A stretch of 64,000 bases of DNA from JALHNI01 sp044226365 (lineage in GTDB: Bacteria; Acidobacteriota; Terriglobia; Bryobacterales; Bryobacteraceae), in NCBI GenBank assembly GCA_044226365.1, contig JBGAHE010000024.1, positions 6,629-70,628 of the forward strand. The letters run 5' to 3'. Of the stretch, positions 9,701 to 17,894 are shown piece by piece (the first letter of the stretch is position 1; every line of letters begins with the position of its first letter). Both the position numbers and the translations under genes were made by a program. A model generated the notes under the pieces. The model was not told the origin of the DNA. It saw only the letters and a program-made list of their open reading frames with translations, and did not search any database.

Positions 9701-10381
9701 TCAATCTTGTAGTTGATCGACGTACTTCTCGAGCGCCATCCGCACCAGTTGACTACGCGTCCGGACGCCTGTCTTCGCAAACAGCGCCTGCAACGAAGCC
9801 TTCACCGCACTCTCGGAAATCCGCAGGTGTGAGGCAATCTCCTTATTCGAAAGTCCTTCCAGCAGCGAACGCAGAATCTCGCGGTCGCGATCGGTGAAAC
9901 GCGCCACCGGCTGCTCCACGTCTGTCGTCGCCGAAGCGATCAGCCCTCGCAGATACTCTTGGTCGATCAGCGTCCGTCCCTGCGCCACTTCGCGAATGCA
10001 GCGCTGTAAGTCCGCCGGCGGATGCAGCTTGTGAAAGATGCCGGAAACGCCGTTGCGAATTAGCGACAGCGCATCGCGATCCGGCAGCCCCGCGGTCACC
10101 AACAGGATGCGTCCCGAAAAGTCACGCAGTAACTCCACCACCTGCACCGCGGTCTTCTCGCCCAGATCGTAGTCCAGCACCAGCACATCCGGCTGCAACG
10201 CCGCGATCTGCTGCAGAGCCTCCGGCACCGAACCGGACGCCCCCACCAGTTCAAACTCCTCGTTCGTCGCCAGCAGACTTAGCAGACCCTCGCGAAACAA
10301 CGCGTGGTCATCGAGCACATAAAGTCGAATCCGGCGCGAGCTCTCCTTTGCCTTTTCGCTTCCCGTGCAGAGTGAGGTCAA
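9701..10381 (-). CDS. NarL/FixJ-type response regulator
   Basis: Receiver plus LuxR-type helix-turn-helix. The receiver shows the acidic pair in LYVLDDHALFREG, the phospho-acceptor Asp in VLVLDYDLGEKT, and a later Thr/Lys region. The C-terminal FTDREREILRSLLEGLSNKEIA segment followed by SESAVKASLQALFAKTGVRTR is a typical LuxR/NarL DNA-binding helix set. It overlaps the end of the histidine-kinase gene, so the two form a cognate pair. The start is uncertain: no ATG fits. TTG at 10381 has an AAAGGA ribosome-binding site 7 bp upstream and gives 226 residues; a later GTG would remove the first receiver strand. Target genes are unknown; the divergent bestrophin/stress-protein pair is an obvious candidate. 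Confidence 0.85.
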   Translation of the reverse strand: MTSLCTGSEKAKESSRRIRLYVLDDHALFREGLLSLLATNEEFELVGASGSVPEALQQIAALQPDVLVLDYDLGEKTAVQVVELLRDFSGRILLVTAGLPDRDALSLIRNGVSGIFHKLHPPADLQRCIREVAQGRTLIDQEYLRGLIASATTDVEQPVARFTDRDREILRSLLEGLSNKEIASHLRISESAVKASLQALFAKTGVRTRSQLVRMALEKYVDQLQD

Positions 10382-11750
10382 AGCGGCATCCTTTCGTTTG
10401 GGGGACGTAGAGCAGATCGCCGCCGAAGTTGCGAGCGAGCATGCGGGAAACATAAAGGCCCAGGCCCGTGCCGTCCGAGTCCGGACGAAACGCCTGAAAA
10501 AGCTTCTCGGGCTGTGCCACACCCGGGCCATTATCAATAAAGCTCAAGCGAATCCCGTTCCCCTCGCCCCGGGCGCGAATCAGCAACTCGGGCGACGCGG
10601 AGTCGCCCAGCGCGCGCAGCGAGTTCTGGGTCAGGTTCAAAAAAATCTGCAACAAACCGTGCGCATCGGCGTGCACCTCGGGTAAGTCATCCGCCACTTC
10701 CCAGCGCAACAGACAGTCGTTGTCACGCCAGTCCGGTTCAATGATCACCCGCAACTGCTGCAGCACCACCGGCAGCGACACCGGCGCGCTGTGCGCCTCG
10801 GTCCGATGATGCAGATCGAAGGACGCCATGCGCGACAACCCCTCGATCAACTGCGTCAACGCCGCAAAGTCTGTGCTCTCACGCAAGTCATGCCGCTTCG
10901 CCAGGACCGACGTCAACACGGACGCCGCCGAGCATAAGTTCCGAATCTCATGCGACACCGTCCCTGCCAGCAGCCGGTTGTAGTCGAGTACATGCTTAAA
11001 GTTCTCTCGCTCGCGGTCGCGAATCTCCTCGGACACGTCGACGACAATCGCCGCCAGATGCCGTCCGTCGCCCGCGCCATAAGTCGAGAACCAGGTCGCC
11101 AGCGGAAACATCGAACCGTCCTGCCGACGGCCCCAAGTCCAAGCCGACGTGCGCATCTGCCGCGGCCCGCTCGGCAATTGCATCGCGTTGCCCAACGCCG
11201 CCACATAATGCGACACCGGCTCACCCACCAGCGACTCGTGCCCGAACATCTCTGCCACCGAACGGTTCGCCGCCACAATCTGCCCCGCATGATTCACCGT
11301 CAGAATCCCCGCTGGGCTGGACTCCGCCAGCACCCGCAACTGCTGCTCCGCCTGCCGCCGCAACTGTTGCTCGCGCTCCAGATTCGTGTAGTAGGAAAGC
11401 ACTGCCCGCCGGTTGCGGCTCATCTCCACCACCAGCAATCCCACCGCCGAAAACGCCAGCCCCGCCATCACAAACCGTAGCCCTTCTTCCAGCGGTGTAT
11501 GCTGCGGAATGAACTGACCTCGGATGTAGGCGCATGCTAGGGCCAGCCCCACAATCTCCCAACGACTGAGTACCGAGGCCGCAATCGCCACCGGGATCAC
11601 ATAAAGAATCCCCAGCGAATAGTCAATCCGCAGGTACCACTCAATTGCCGCCAGAGCCGCGATGAGGACGATCGCCAGCGGCAGCATGTAAGACCTCCGG
11701 AACGACTTTTCCGGAAGCCGCATCCCGAGGATAGAGAGGCGCGTCGGCAT
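10308..11750 (-). CDS. Membrane histidine kinase with PAS domain
   Basis: A 480-residue sensor kinase. Residues about 20-110 contain several hydrophobic segments (a four-helix-type membrane region). A short coiled coil (about 120-140) leads into a PAS domain (about 140-245, GILTVNHAGQIVAANRSVAEMFG). The phospho-acceptor His is at 267 in the H-box GTVSHEIRN. The ATPase domain shows the N-box (LNLTQNSL, about 371), DNGPG (406-410) and the glycine-rich DGTGLGLYVS (426-435). It autophosphorylates and passes phosphate to the overlapping response regulator. The signal is unknown; a PAS domain right after the membrane region suggests an internal or membrane-derived cue. It is divergent from the bestrophin gene across a 143-bp gap in which I see no convincing promoter. 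Confidence 0.9.
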   Translation of the reverse strand: MPTRLSILGMRLPEKSFRRSYMLPLAIVLIAALAAIEWYLRIDYSLGILYVIPVAIAASVLSRWEIVGLALACAYIRGQFIPQHTPLEEGLRFVMAGLAFSAVGLLVVEMSRNRRAVLSYYTNLEREQQLRRQAEQQLRVLAESSPAGILTVNHAGQIVAANRSVAEMFGHESLVGEPVSHYVAALGNAMQLPSGPRQMRTSAWTWGRRQDGSMFPLATWFSTYGAGDGRHLAAIVVDVSEEIRDRERENFKHVLDYNRLLAGTVSHEIRNLCSAASVLTSVLAKRHDLRESTDFAALTQLIEGLSRMASFDLHHRTEAHSAPVSLPVVLQQLRVIIEPDWRDNDCLLRWEVADDLPEVHADAHGLLQIFLNLTQNSLRALGDSASPELLIRARGEGNGIRLSFIDNGPGVAQPEKLFQAFRPDSDGTGLGLYVSRMLARNFGGDLLYVPQTKGCRFDLTLHGKRKGKGELAPDSTLCAR

Positions 11751-11893
11751 TATGAACTAATATTCATCTTTCGATGCGCCATTTGTCCACCCCGTTGCAG
11801 ATCTTTTGGCTAGCCGGAAGATGATCCCCGTAACCTGAACGATTCCCAAGGGATATCTAGACCCTTGCGCCCTTCACCCGCTAGCGTGGAGAA

Positions 11894-12796
11894 GTGATCG
11901 TCCGCGACCATTTACCCCTCCGGCGCGTCTGGCCGACGGTAGCCCATCGACTGGTGCTCCTGTTCCTGTTCGACCTCGCCATCGCCTCGCTTTACACCTT
12001 CGCGGACTGGAAGCTCCTCGCCCTACCCGGCCTGCCGCTTTCCACGATGGGCAGCGCCATCGGCATCTTTCTCGCCTTCCGCACCAACAGCGCCTACGAG
12101 CGCTGGTGGGAAGCCCGCACCCTGTGGGGCGGCCTCGTCAACGCCTCGCGCACGCTGGCTCGCCAGGTCCTCACCCTCATCGACCGTGATGCCCACACGC
12201 CCTCCATGCTCCAGCGCCGCATGATGAACCTCCAGATCGGCTTCATCCACGCCGTGCGTTGCCACCTGCGCCGGCAGAACCCGTTCCCCGAGCTCCAAAC
12301 CATCCTGGGCGATGTCACCACCGACGAGCTCCGCGGTCAGCGCAACGTGCCCTCGGCACTCCTCCTCAAGAAGGCCGAAGTGCTGCAAGTCGCCAAGGAA
12401 GAGAACCTCATCACCGACTACCGTTGGATGCAGATCGATGGCACGCTCACCGAACTCACCAACCTGATCGGCGCTTGCGAACGCATCAAAGGCACTCCCC
12501 TGCCCCGCCAATACGACTTCTTCCCGCGCGTCCTGGTCACCGTCTATTGCCTCTTATTGCCTTTCGGCCTGGTGGAAGGCATGGGCTTGCTCACCCCGCT
12601 CGCCTCCACGCTGGTCAGCTTCATTTTCATTGCCCTCGACACCGTCGGCCGCGATATCGAAGCGCCCTTCGAGAGCTCCGTGCATGACACACCTCTCACG
12701 GCCATCTCCCGCATGATCGAAATCAACGTCCGTCAGCTCTTCGGCGATCGCCGCCTGCCGGCGGAGGTTAAACCCGTGGACGGCTTCCTGTACTAA
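11894..12796 (+). CDS. Bestrophin-family (UPF0187/YneE) ion channel
   Basis: A 300-residue bestrophin homologue. The N-terminal half has the signature FLAFRTNSAYERWWEAR following the first two hydrophobic segments, and the C-terminal half has the conserved LPFGLVEGMGLLTPLASTLV pore-associated helix and the acidic DTVGRDIEAPFE segment. Bacterial bestrophins are pentameric membrane channels for anions or cations, so ion selectivity is not stated. Translation starts at GTG 11894 after TGGAGAA. The universal-stress gene follows within 14 bp and is probably co-transcribed. The location opposite a histidine kinase suggests a response to ionic or envelope stress, which is inference. Confidence 0.9.
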   Translation: MIVRDHLPLRRVWPTVAHRLVLLFLFDLAIASLYTFADWKLLALPGLPLSTMGSAIGIFLAFRTNSAYERWWEARTLWGGLVNASRTLARQVLTLIDRDAHTPSMLQRRMMNLQIGFIHAVRCHLRRQNPFPELQTILGDVTTDELRGQRNVPSALLLKKAEVLQVAKEENLITDYRWMQIDGTLTELTNLIGACERIKGTPLPRQYDFFPRVLVTVYCLLLPFGLVEGMGLLTPLASTLVSFIFIALDTVGRDIEAPFESSVHDTPLTAISRMIEINVRQLFGDRRLPAEVKPVDGFLY

Positions 12797-12810
12797 CCAA
12801 GGTGGATCCC

Positions 12811-13686
12811 ATGACCAACAACAAACTTCTGTTTCTCACCAACTTCACCGAGGCCTGCTACCAGGCCATCCCCACCATTGCCGAATGGATCGACCGCGAG
12901 CGCGGCCACCTCACGATCGTCCACGTCACCCGGCAGGAAGGCCGCAAAGCCGAAGGCGCCCGCGAGCGTCTCCAATCCTTCTTCGCCGAAGCCGACCGCT
13001 ACCCGCACTGCGAGCGCGTGCTCCTGCACGGCCGGCCCGCCGACGCCCTGGTCCGCTACTGCCGCGCGCAGCGTCCCGGCATCGTCTTCGTGCCGGCCAG
13101 TAAACCTTCGGGCCTCCCGCGCTTCCTCCACCAGTCCCTGCGCGCCAGCCTCATCCGCCGCGGCGGCGTCAAAGTCTGGACCCGCGGCCGCAGCGACGGT
13201 ACGGACCTTTCGCCCCGCACTCCCCGCCGCGTCGCTTACGCCATCACCGGCCACACCGAGTGGATGGCCGAGGCCTTCGAAGCCGCCCGGTGGGCCGATG
13301 CCTACGGGGCCCAGTTGCATCTGCTCTACCTCGCCCCCTGGCCCGAGGTCAACGACGGTACGGTCGCCCACGTCCCGCTCGAGGATCCGCACGTCTCGCT
13401 CGACGACGTCGAAATCCTCGCGCAACGCCTTCCCGGCCACCCCGAGATCCACACCGCGCTCGGCAACGATACCCGCGACCTGGTTCATCTACTCACCGAA
13501 TGCCGCGCTGACCTCGCCTTCGTCTCCGAAAACCACGCCGTCCGCCGCTGGTTCTTCCGCGAACGCATGGACAAAGTGCTGGACCAACTCGATTGCGAAG
13601 TAATCTGCTTCCCCAAGCACCCCATCGCGCGGCGCGAACTTGCCAATCCCCGCTCCCGGCAACTCGAGCCGATGGCCGCTTCCTGA
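12811..13686 (+). CDS. Tandem universal-stress-protein-like protein
   Basis: A 291-residue soluble protein with two UspA-like alpha/beta units (about 1-125 and 130-275). The first opens with the beta strand KLLFLTNFTEACYQAI followed by LTIVHVTRQEG; the second with VAYAITGHTEWMAEAFEAA then LHLLYLAPWPE and LVHLLTECRADLAFVSENH. I use ATG 12811, which has AAGGTGG upstream, rather than the in-frame GTG at 12802. The classical ATP-binding G-2x-G-9x-G(S/T) motif is not clearly present, so it may be a non-ATP-binding type. It lies 14 bp after the bestrophin gene and ends in a strong terminator, making a two-gene unit. Confidence 0.75.
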   Translation: MTNNKLLFLTNFTEACYQAIPTIAEWIDRERGHLTIVHVTRQEGRKAEGARERLQSFFAEADRYPHCERVLLHGRPADALVRYCRAQRPGIVFVPASKPSGLPRFLHQSLRASLIRRGGVKVWTRGRSDGTDLSPRTPRRVAYAITGHTEWMAEAFEAARWADAYGAQLHLLYLAPWPEVNDGTVAHVPLEDPHVSLDDVEILAQRLPGHPEIHTALGNDTRDLVHLLTECRADLAFVSENHAVRRWFFRERMDKVLDQLDCEVICFPKHPIARRELANPRSRQLEPMAAS

Positions 13687-13728
13687 CGGTCTCACCCAAC
13701 CCATTTCCGGCTACGGCCGGCTTCCACC

Positions 13729-13782
13729 CCGGCGGCGCAAGCCATCCTCATCACACATCATGGAGCGCCGCCGGTCTTTTTT
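13729..13782 (+). terminator. Rho-independent terminator after the stress-protein gene
   Basis: A perfect 10-bp inverted repeat (CCGGCGGCGC at 13729-13738, GCGCCGCCGG at 13765-13774) is followed by TCTTTTTT. The loop is long (26 nt), but stem strength and T-run fit termination of the + strand bestrophin/stress-protein transcript. It sits immediately before the stop codon of the convergent esterase gene. Confidence 0.75.
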
Positions 13783-15784
13783 AGCGCAACGCGAACGCCT
13801 CCGCACTCAAGCCGTCCCCTTCCCCCACGGTCCGGTAACGATACGGCCCGGCTAACTTCACCACGCGGTTCATCCAATTGGTCGGATCCGTCCAGAAGAT
13901 TCGCGGCGTCCCAATCAGCTTTACGAAATCATCATAGTCCCAGTGACGCGCTAAGCCTGGCACCGTCACCTCAAATAACTGATTCGTCAGCGGCTCTTCG
14001 AACGCCCCGGCCAGATTGGCCGACATTCGGTCCAGCCAGATCCGCTTCAACCGCTCGTCGGCGGTCGCCGCCATCATCAACCAGAAGCCCTTCGCTCCGC
14101 GGGCGTAGCCCCCGATCCGCGTCGCGTCGACTTCCGCATGCGTCGCGAGTAACTCCACCGCCGCCAGAATGTCCTGCGCCCTCATCGCCGCCAGATTCTT
14201 GCCGATCAGGTCCGCCCGCTCATTAGTCAACCAGTTCCCCAAAAACGGACGTCCGTCATAGGCCGAGGGCGCGTCGCGCGGCTCAAACTCCAGAACCACG
14301 TGCCCCGCCTTCACCAATGCCTCCACAATCGAAGTCGTCGCCTGGCTGCGCTGCACATACAGGGGCACCGGCCGCCGCAATTCTTCCACCACCACCACAG
14401 CCGCCTTCCGCCCGGTCTTCGGCGGAAAATACAACTTACCCGTCAACGTCACGCCGGGCTCGCTCTCGAAGGCAATCTCCTGCATCCGATAATCGAGCGT
14501 CGAAGCCTGCCCCCGCAGCCGGAAACTGATCTCCCGGCCATTCTTTCTCACACCCCATCGCTCCAGTTCCGCCTTCAAGTCCTGCGTCGGCTTCCGCTGT
14601 CGGATTGCATAAAACTCATCGCGAATCACCTGATACACCTTGCGGCTACCAGGCTCACCGTCGACGTTTCCGGACGGAGTGACTTGTAACTCGAGGTTCG
14701 TGAGTAACTCCACCGGCCGATCCAACGAATCGCCCTTTCCACCCAGCCAACGATTCATCCAGCGATAAATCTCCTCGCGGCTCTCTTTCGGCGTCCCGTG
14801 CGGACCCGACCCCACAAAGTGCCGCACCCGCTCCTCCGCCCCATAAATCCCGTACCAGCGGCGCACCTCCTCGTACACCGGCTTCGCCCCGGCCGGCGTA
14901 AAGTAATCGCCCTCGGTCGCCAGTAGCAACCAGGGCAACGGCGCCGAGACCTCATAGAAGTCTGCTAAATCCAAGCCCGTCGCGAGAAACGACGGTAAGC
15001 TCATCTCGGAGTCCGGCGTCGGCCCCGTAAAAAGCGTCCGGAACGAATTGATATGGCACCCCGGTGACGCCGCCTTCAAACGCGGCTCGAGCGCGCCTAA
15101 GTAAGTGGTGATCGCGCCGCCGCCCGAGCAGCCGGCCACTCCCAGGCGGGCCGCATCCACATCGCTTCGGCTCACCAGATAGTCCAAGGCCCGCACCCCG
15201 TCGTGGATAAAGTAGCGCGCCACGCTTTGCCCCAACAGCAGGCTTCGCGCGCCCAACTCCAGATGCTCATTCCCGCCTCCGCCGGAAAGGGCCCGCCCCA
15301 GTTGCGGCAGATAGGTTTGCTCCCGCTCGCCCTGGCCGATTGGGTCGTAAGTCAACGCCACAAAACCCTGCAGCGCGAGATTCGCGGCCAGCACCTGCAT
15401 CTCGGGCTTTCCTTCCTGAGTATGCCCCGCGGGAATCAGCACCGCCGGATGCTTCCCCGCTTTCGCCGGCCGGTACAGATTGCCGGTCACCAGCAAACCG
15501 GGCAGACTTTCGAAGATCACCTTCTCGATCACGTAGCCGTTCCGCGTTAGCGTGCCGGTTACCTTGGCCTTTAACGGCCCTCGGTGGGTGGGTAGCCCGC
15601 CCAGCACTCGCAACAGCTCCTGCCGCACGAGGCTTTGGCGTTGCTCGGCCTGCTCACGGGTCTGTATCGCGGCGATCGCTCGCTCCCGCTCGTCCAGTTG
15701 CCGTTGGGCCACCCGGTCCATCCACTGCAACAATGGATCGTCCTGAGCCAACAGGACCAGCGCGAGCGTAATCAGGGGTGCCAT
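13781..15784 (-). CDS. Secreted two-domain alpha/beta-hydrolase (acetyl-xylan-esterase/dienelactone-hydrolase-like)
   Basis: A 667-residue protein with a short N-terminal signal sequence (APLITLALVLLAQ). Residues about 70-350 form an alpha/beta hydrolase of the AXE1/DLH group: the PAVLIPAGHTQEGK strand-turn, nucleophile Ser220 in GVAGCSGGG, and a late GPHGTPKESREEIYRWM with the likely catalytic His. Residues about 380-660 look like a second hydrolase-type domain, but the elbow reads GGYARGAKG, with Arg where a nucleophile Ser is expected, so that domain is probably inactive or structural. Likely role: periplasmic or extracellular deacetylation of polysaccharides. It is convergent with the stress-protein gene and divergent from the TonB-C gene. 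Confidence 0.8.
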   Translation of the reverse strand: MAPLITLALVLLAQDDPLLQWMDRVAQRQLDERERAIAAIQTREQAEQRQSLVRQELLRVLGGLPTHRGPLKAKVTGTLTRNGYVIEKVIFESLPGLLVTGNLYRPAKAGKHPAVLIPAGHTQEGKPEMQVLAANLALQGFVALTYDPIGQGEREQTYLPQLGRALSGGGGNEHLELGARSLLLGQSVARYFIHDGVRALDYLVSRSDVDAARLGVAGCSGGGAITTYLGALEPRLKAASPGCHINSFRTLFTGPTPDSEMSLPSFLATGLDLADFYEVSAPLPWLLLATEGDYFTPAGAKPVYEEVRRWYGIYGAEERVRHFVGSGPHGTPKESREEIYRWMNRWLGGKGDSLDRPVELLTNLELQVTPSGNVDGEPGSRKVYQVIRDEFYAIRQRKPTQDLKAELERWGVRKNGREISFRLRGQASTLDYRMQEIAFESEPGVTLTGKLYFPPKTGRKAAVVVVEELRRPVPLYVQRSQATTSIVEALVKAGHVVLEFEPRDAPSAYDGRPFLGNWLTNERADLIGKNLAAMRAQDILAAVELLATHAEVDATRIGGYARGAKGFWLMMAATADERLKRIWLDRMSANLAGAFEEPLTNQLFEVTVPGLARHWDYDDFVKLIGTPRIFWTDPTNWMNRVVKLAGPYRYRTVGEGDGLSAEAFALR

Positions 15785-15851
15785 GCAGGTGCCATGTTAC
15801 TACCAACCGCCCACGGCTCTCTCGCCGCTCCATCCCTGCGAGAATAGCCAC

Positions 15852-16508
15852 ATGCTGCCGCTCTTGTGGCTCTTTTTCGCCCAGGCCGAGCCGGCGCGGG
15901 TCGCTGGCTGCGTGGTCGACCCTTCCGGGCAGCCTCTTTCGCAGGCTTCCGTCGAGGTCACCGTCAACAATCAATGGGAAGCTGCCGGCCGCACCGATGA
16001 GAAAGGCTGTTTCCGGTTCCGCAAAGTCCTGGCGGAAGGCTTCCAGCTCCGCGTCTCCCGGCGAGGCTTCTGGACTGAAGTACGCGCTGGCAAACAGGCT
16101 GCTCGCCAATACGATTTCCCCACCCTTCGTCTCCGCCTCGGGATGGATCACGAGCGAGAGCCGGCCGCAGCGCCACCGACCGAATGGACTCCTTCGCGGG
16201 CGATCGCCCTCCGCGACTACCCGGAAGCCGCTCGCTTGGCGCGTATCAGCGGCCGCATCTACGTCGAGTGCCTTCTGTCCGAGGACGGCTCGGTAGTCCG
16301 GGCGACGGCTGGCGGAGATCCCCGTCTTGCCGATGCAGCCCTCGCCAATGCCCGGCGCTGGCGCTTTCGTCGCATTCAGCCCGGATTGCAACAGGCACTC
16401 ACCTTAACCTATGTCTTCGAGCTCATCCCGCCATCGTCATCGGCCGAGTCCATCGAGGTCTCCTTCGATGGACTCACGACGCTTCGCATCACCGCACCAG
16501 TTCACTAA
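15852..16508 (+). CDS. Small secreted TonB-C-domain protein with carboxypeptidase-regulatory domain
   Basis: A 218-residue protein from ATG 15852 with an N-terminal hydrophobic stretch (LPLLWLFFAQA). Residues about 15-95 resemble a carboxypeptidase-regulatory/CNA-B beta domain (RVAGCVVDPSGQPLSQASVEV). Residues about 115-200 match the TonB C-terminal fold (YPEAARLARISGRIYVECLL ... ARRWRFRRIQPG). It lacks the long Pro-rich linker and membrane anchor of a standard TonB, so it may be a periplasmic accessory that contacts TonB-dependent receptors rather than an energy transducer. The longer open frame from 15783 adds residues with no homology signal. Confidence 0.75.
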   Translation: MLPLLWLFFAQAEPARVAGCVVDPSGQPLSQASVEVTVNNQWEAAGRTDEKGCFRFRKVLAEGFQLRVSRRGFWTEVRAGKQAARQYDFPTLRLRLGMDHEREPAAAPPTEWTPSRAIALRDYPEAARLARISGRIYVECLLSEDGSVVRATAGGDPRLADAALANARRWRFRRIQPGLQQALTLTYVFELIPPSSSAESIEVSFDGLTTLRITAPVH

Positions 16509-16699
16509 ATCGTAAATTCTCTAACGCGCTCACGGTCCCCGTGCGACACCACCTCGCGCAAGAATGTTGACGTACTTAGTGCGGATTCTCTCGGCTTCTC
16601 GTAGAAATTTCCAATCTTTTGTAACACCGGTAAACTGCGACCCGTAAGCTACCTTACAAATGCGCCTTCGCCGCCGAAAATTCCCCGTATCTTTTTGCC

Positions 16700-16728
16700 T
16701 TGACTTTACTTACCGTTCCGCCAAATAC
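16700..16728 (+). promoter_or_regulatory. Possible sigma-70-like promoter of the MNIO cassette
   Basis: TTGACT (16700-16705) is separated by 17 bp from AAATAC (16723-16728), about 55 bp before the small peptide gene, in an unusually AT-rich stretch for this genome. The -10 element is a poor match. A short stem (GTAAG 16644-16648, CTTAC 16653-16657) lies further upstream. The rest of the 275-bp gap from 16509 shows no coding signal. Confidence 0.3.
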
Positions 16729-16783
16729 TTCCAACATCGCGTTTTCCCCAAGACGCAGTCAAGACAAAGGAAATCGATTTCGC

Positions 16784-17008
16784 ATGGCTATCTCTATCAC
16801 CGCGACGAAGGCTGGACGCTACGGCAAGCCGGCCGTCGACATGATCTTCGATCCGGGCACGACCCTCGACGACATCCTGAAAGCCCAGAAAAGCCTTTTC
16901 GCCGATAAGGCGCTCGCCAAAAAAATTGGCCTGAAGTTCTGCGGCGGATGTTACTCCGGCCTCGACCTGAACATCAAGCAGAAGTTCGAGAACGTTGTCC
17001 AGTACTAA
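16784..17008 (+). CDS. Putative MNIO-modified peptide precursor (74 aa)
   Basis: A 74-residue peptide from ATG 16784 to TAA 17006. Residues 1-50 are charged and helical-looking (TTLDDILKAQKSLFADKALA), fitting a leader. The C-terminal part has a CxxC (Cys53 and Cys56 in KFCGGCYSG) and ends KFENVVQY. No signal peptide is seen. Three nt separate it from an MNIO (DUF692) gene, and the third gene is an MNIO-type partner, so I infer a ribosomally made peptide whose Cys residues are modified. It has two Cys and no export signal, unlike the four-Cys, signal-bearing bufferin type, and I do not recognise it as any characterised precursor. The peptide and the MNIO gene share a frame, separated by TAA and one codon. 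It could instead be an unrelated small protein. Confidence 0.65.
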   Translation: MAISITATKAGRYGKPAVDMIFDPGTTLDDILKAQKSLFADKALAKKIGLKFCGGCYSGLDLNIKQKFENVVQY

Positions 17009-17011
17009 CGC

Positions 17012-17893
17012 TTGACTCTTCCGGAAACCAAACGGCTCGGGGTCGGACTTCTCTTCAATCCGGTGTTACCCGATTTCATCGCCTCGCATCCGGAGGCGTT
17101 CGATTACCTGGAGATCATCCCCGACCGTGAGTGGGCGGACCGCGGCGTTCACACGACGCCGCGGTATCAACCCCTCGAATCCTCCTTCGACCTCTTCCGG
17201 CGCCTGCGCGAATCCAAGCCCTTCGTCTGCCATTCCATCGGCCTTTCCATCGGCAGCGCTGGCCTTTTCGACACCGGCCACATTGAACAAATCGGCCACG
17301 TTCACCGCGATCTCGACTTCGCCTGGCACAGCGACCACCTCTCCTTCGCGCGCCTGCCGGGTGAGCACGAGATGCACACGGCCATCTCCTTACCCATCCC
17401 CTACGACCAGGAAGTGCTCGATCTCGTCCGTACCCGCGTCCAGCACATCCGCGACGCCGTGCCCTGCCCCTTCCTGCTCGAGAACAACGTCTACTACGTC
17501 GACGCTCCAGACCAGGAGATGGCCGAGCCCGAGTTTTTGAACCGGCTCGCCGAGCAATCCGGCTGCGGCATCTTGCTCGACTTACACAATGTCTACGTCA
17601 ACTCCCGCAACCACGGCTTTACGCCCGAGTCTTTTCTCCGCGACCTCGACTATAGCCACGTCGCGGAGTTACACATTGCGGGCGGCGACGACTTACTCGG
17701 CTTCTACACTGACGCCCACGCCGGGCCCGTGCCCGAGCCCGTCTGGGGACTGCTCGAGGACACTCTCCGCGCCGCTCCAGACGTTCGCGGGGTCACTTTC
17801 GAGTTCCACGAATCCTCCTTTCCGCTGCTGAAAAACGAAGGCATCCTCGCCGAGCTGAACCGCATGCGCGATCTCTGGGACCGGTGCCACTAA
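17012..17893 (+). CDS. MNIO (multinuclear non-heme iron oxygenase, DUF692/MbnB-TglH family)
   Basis: A 293-residue TIM-barrel-type protein of the DUF692 family, which includes MbnB, TglH and BufB. Candidate iron ligands are all present: His74 (CHSIGLSIGS), His106/Asp108/His109 (WHSDHLSF), Glu157 (LLENNVYY), Asp190/His192/Asn193 (LLDLHNVYVNS), His221 (ELHIAGGD) and Glu264/His266/Glu267 (FEFHES). The usual DxHxxPVPEPVW segment is also seen (234-245). Characterised members use two or three irons and oxygen to modify Cys or Asp residues in ribosomal peptides with a dedicated partner protein. Here the peptide gene precedes and the partner gene follows at once. The start is TTG 17012, three nt after the peptide stop and without a ribosome-binding site, suggesting translational coupling. 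Confidence 0.9.
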   Translation: MTLPETKRLGVGLLFNPVLPDFIASHPEAFDYLEIIPDREWADRGVHTTPRYQPLESSFDLFRRLRESKPFVCHSIGLSIGSAGLFDTGHIEQIGHVHRDLDFAWHSDHLSFARLPGEHEMHTAISLPIPYDQEVLDLVRTRVQHIRDAVPCPFLLENNVYYVDAPDQEMAEPEFLNRLAEQSGCGILLDLHNVYVNSRNHGFTPESFLRDLDYSHVAELHIAGGDDLLGFYTDAHAGPVPEPVWGLLEDTLRAAPDVRGVTFEFHESSFPLLKNEGILAELNRMRDLWDRCH

Positions 17894-17894
17894 A

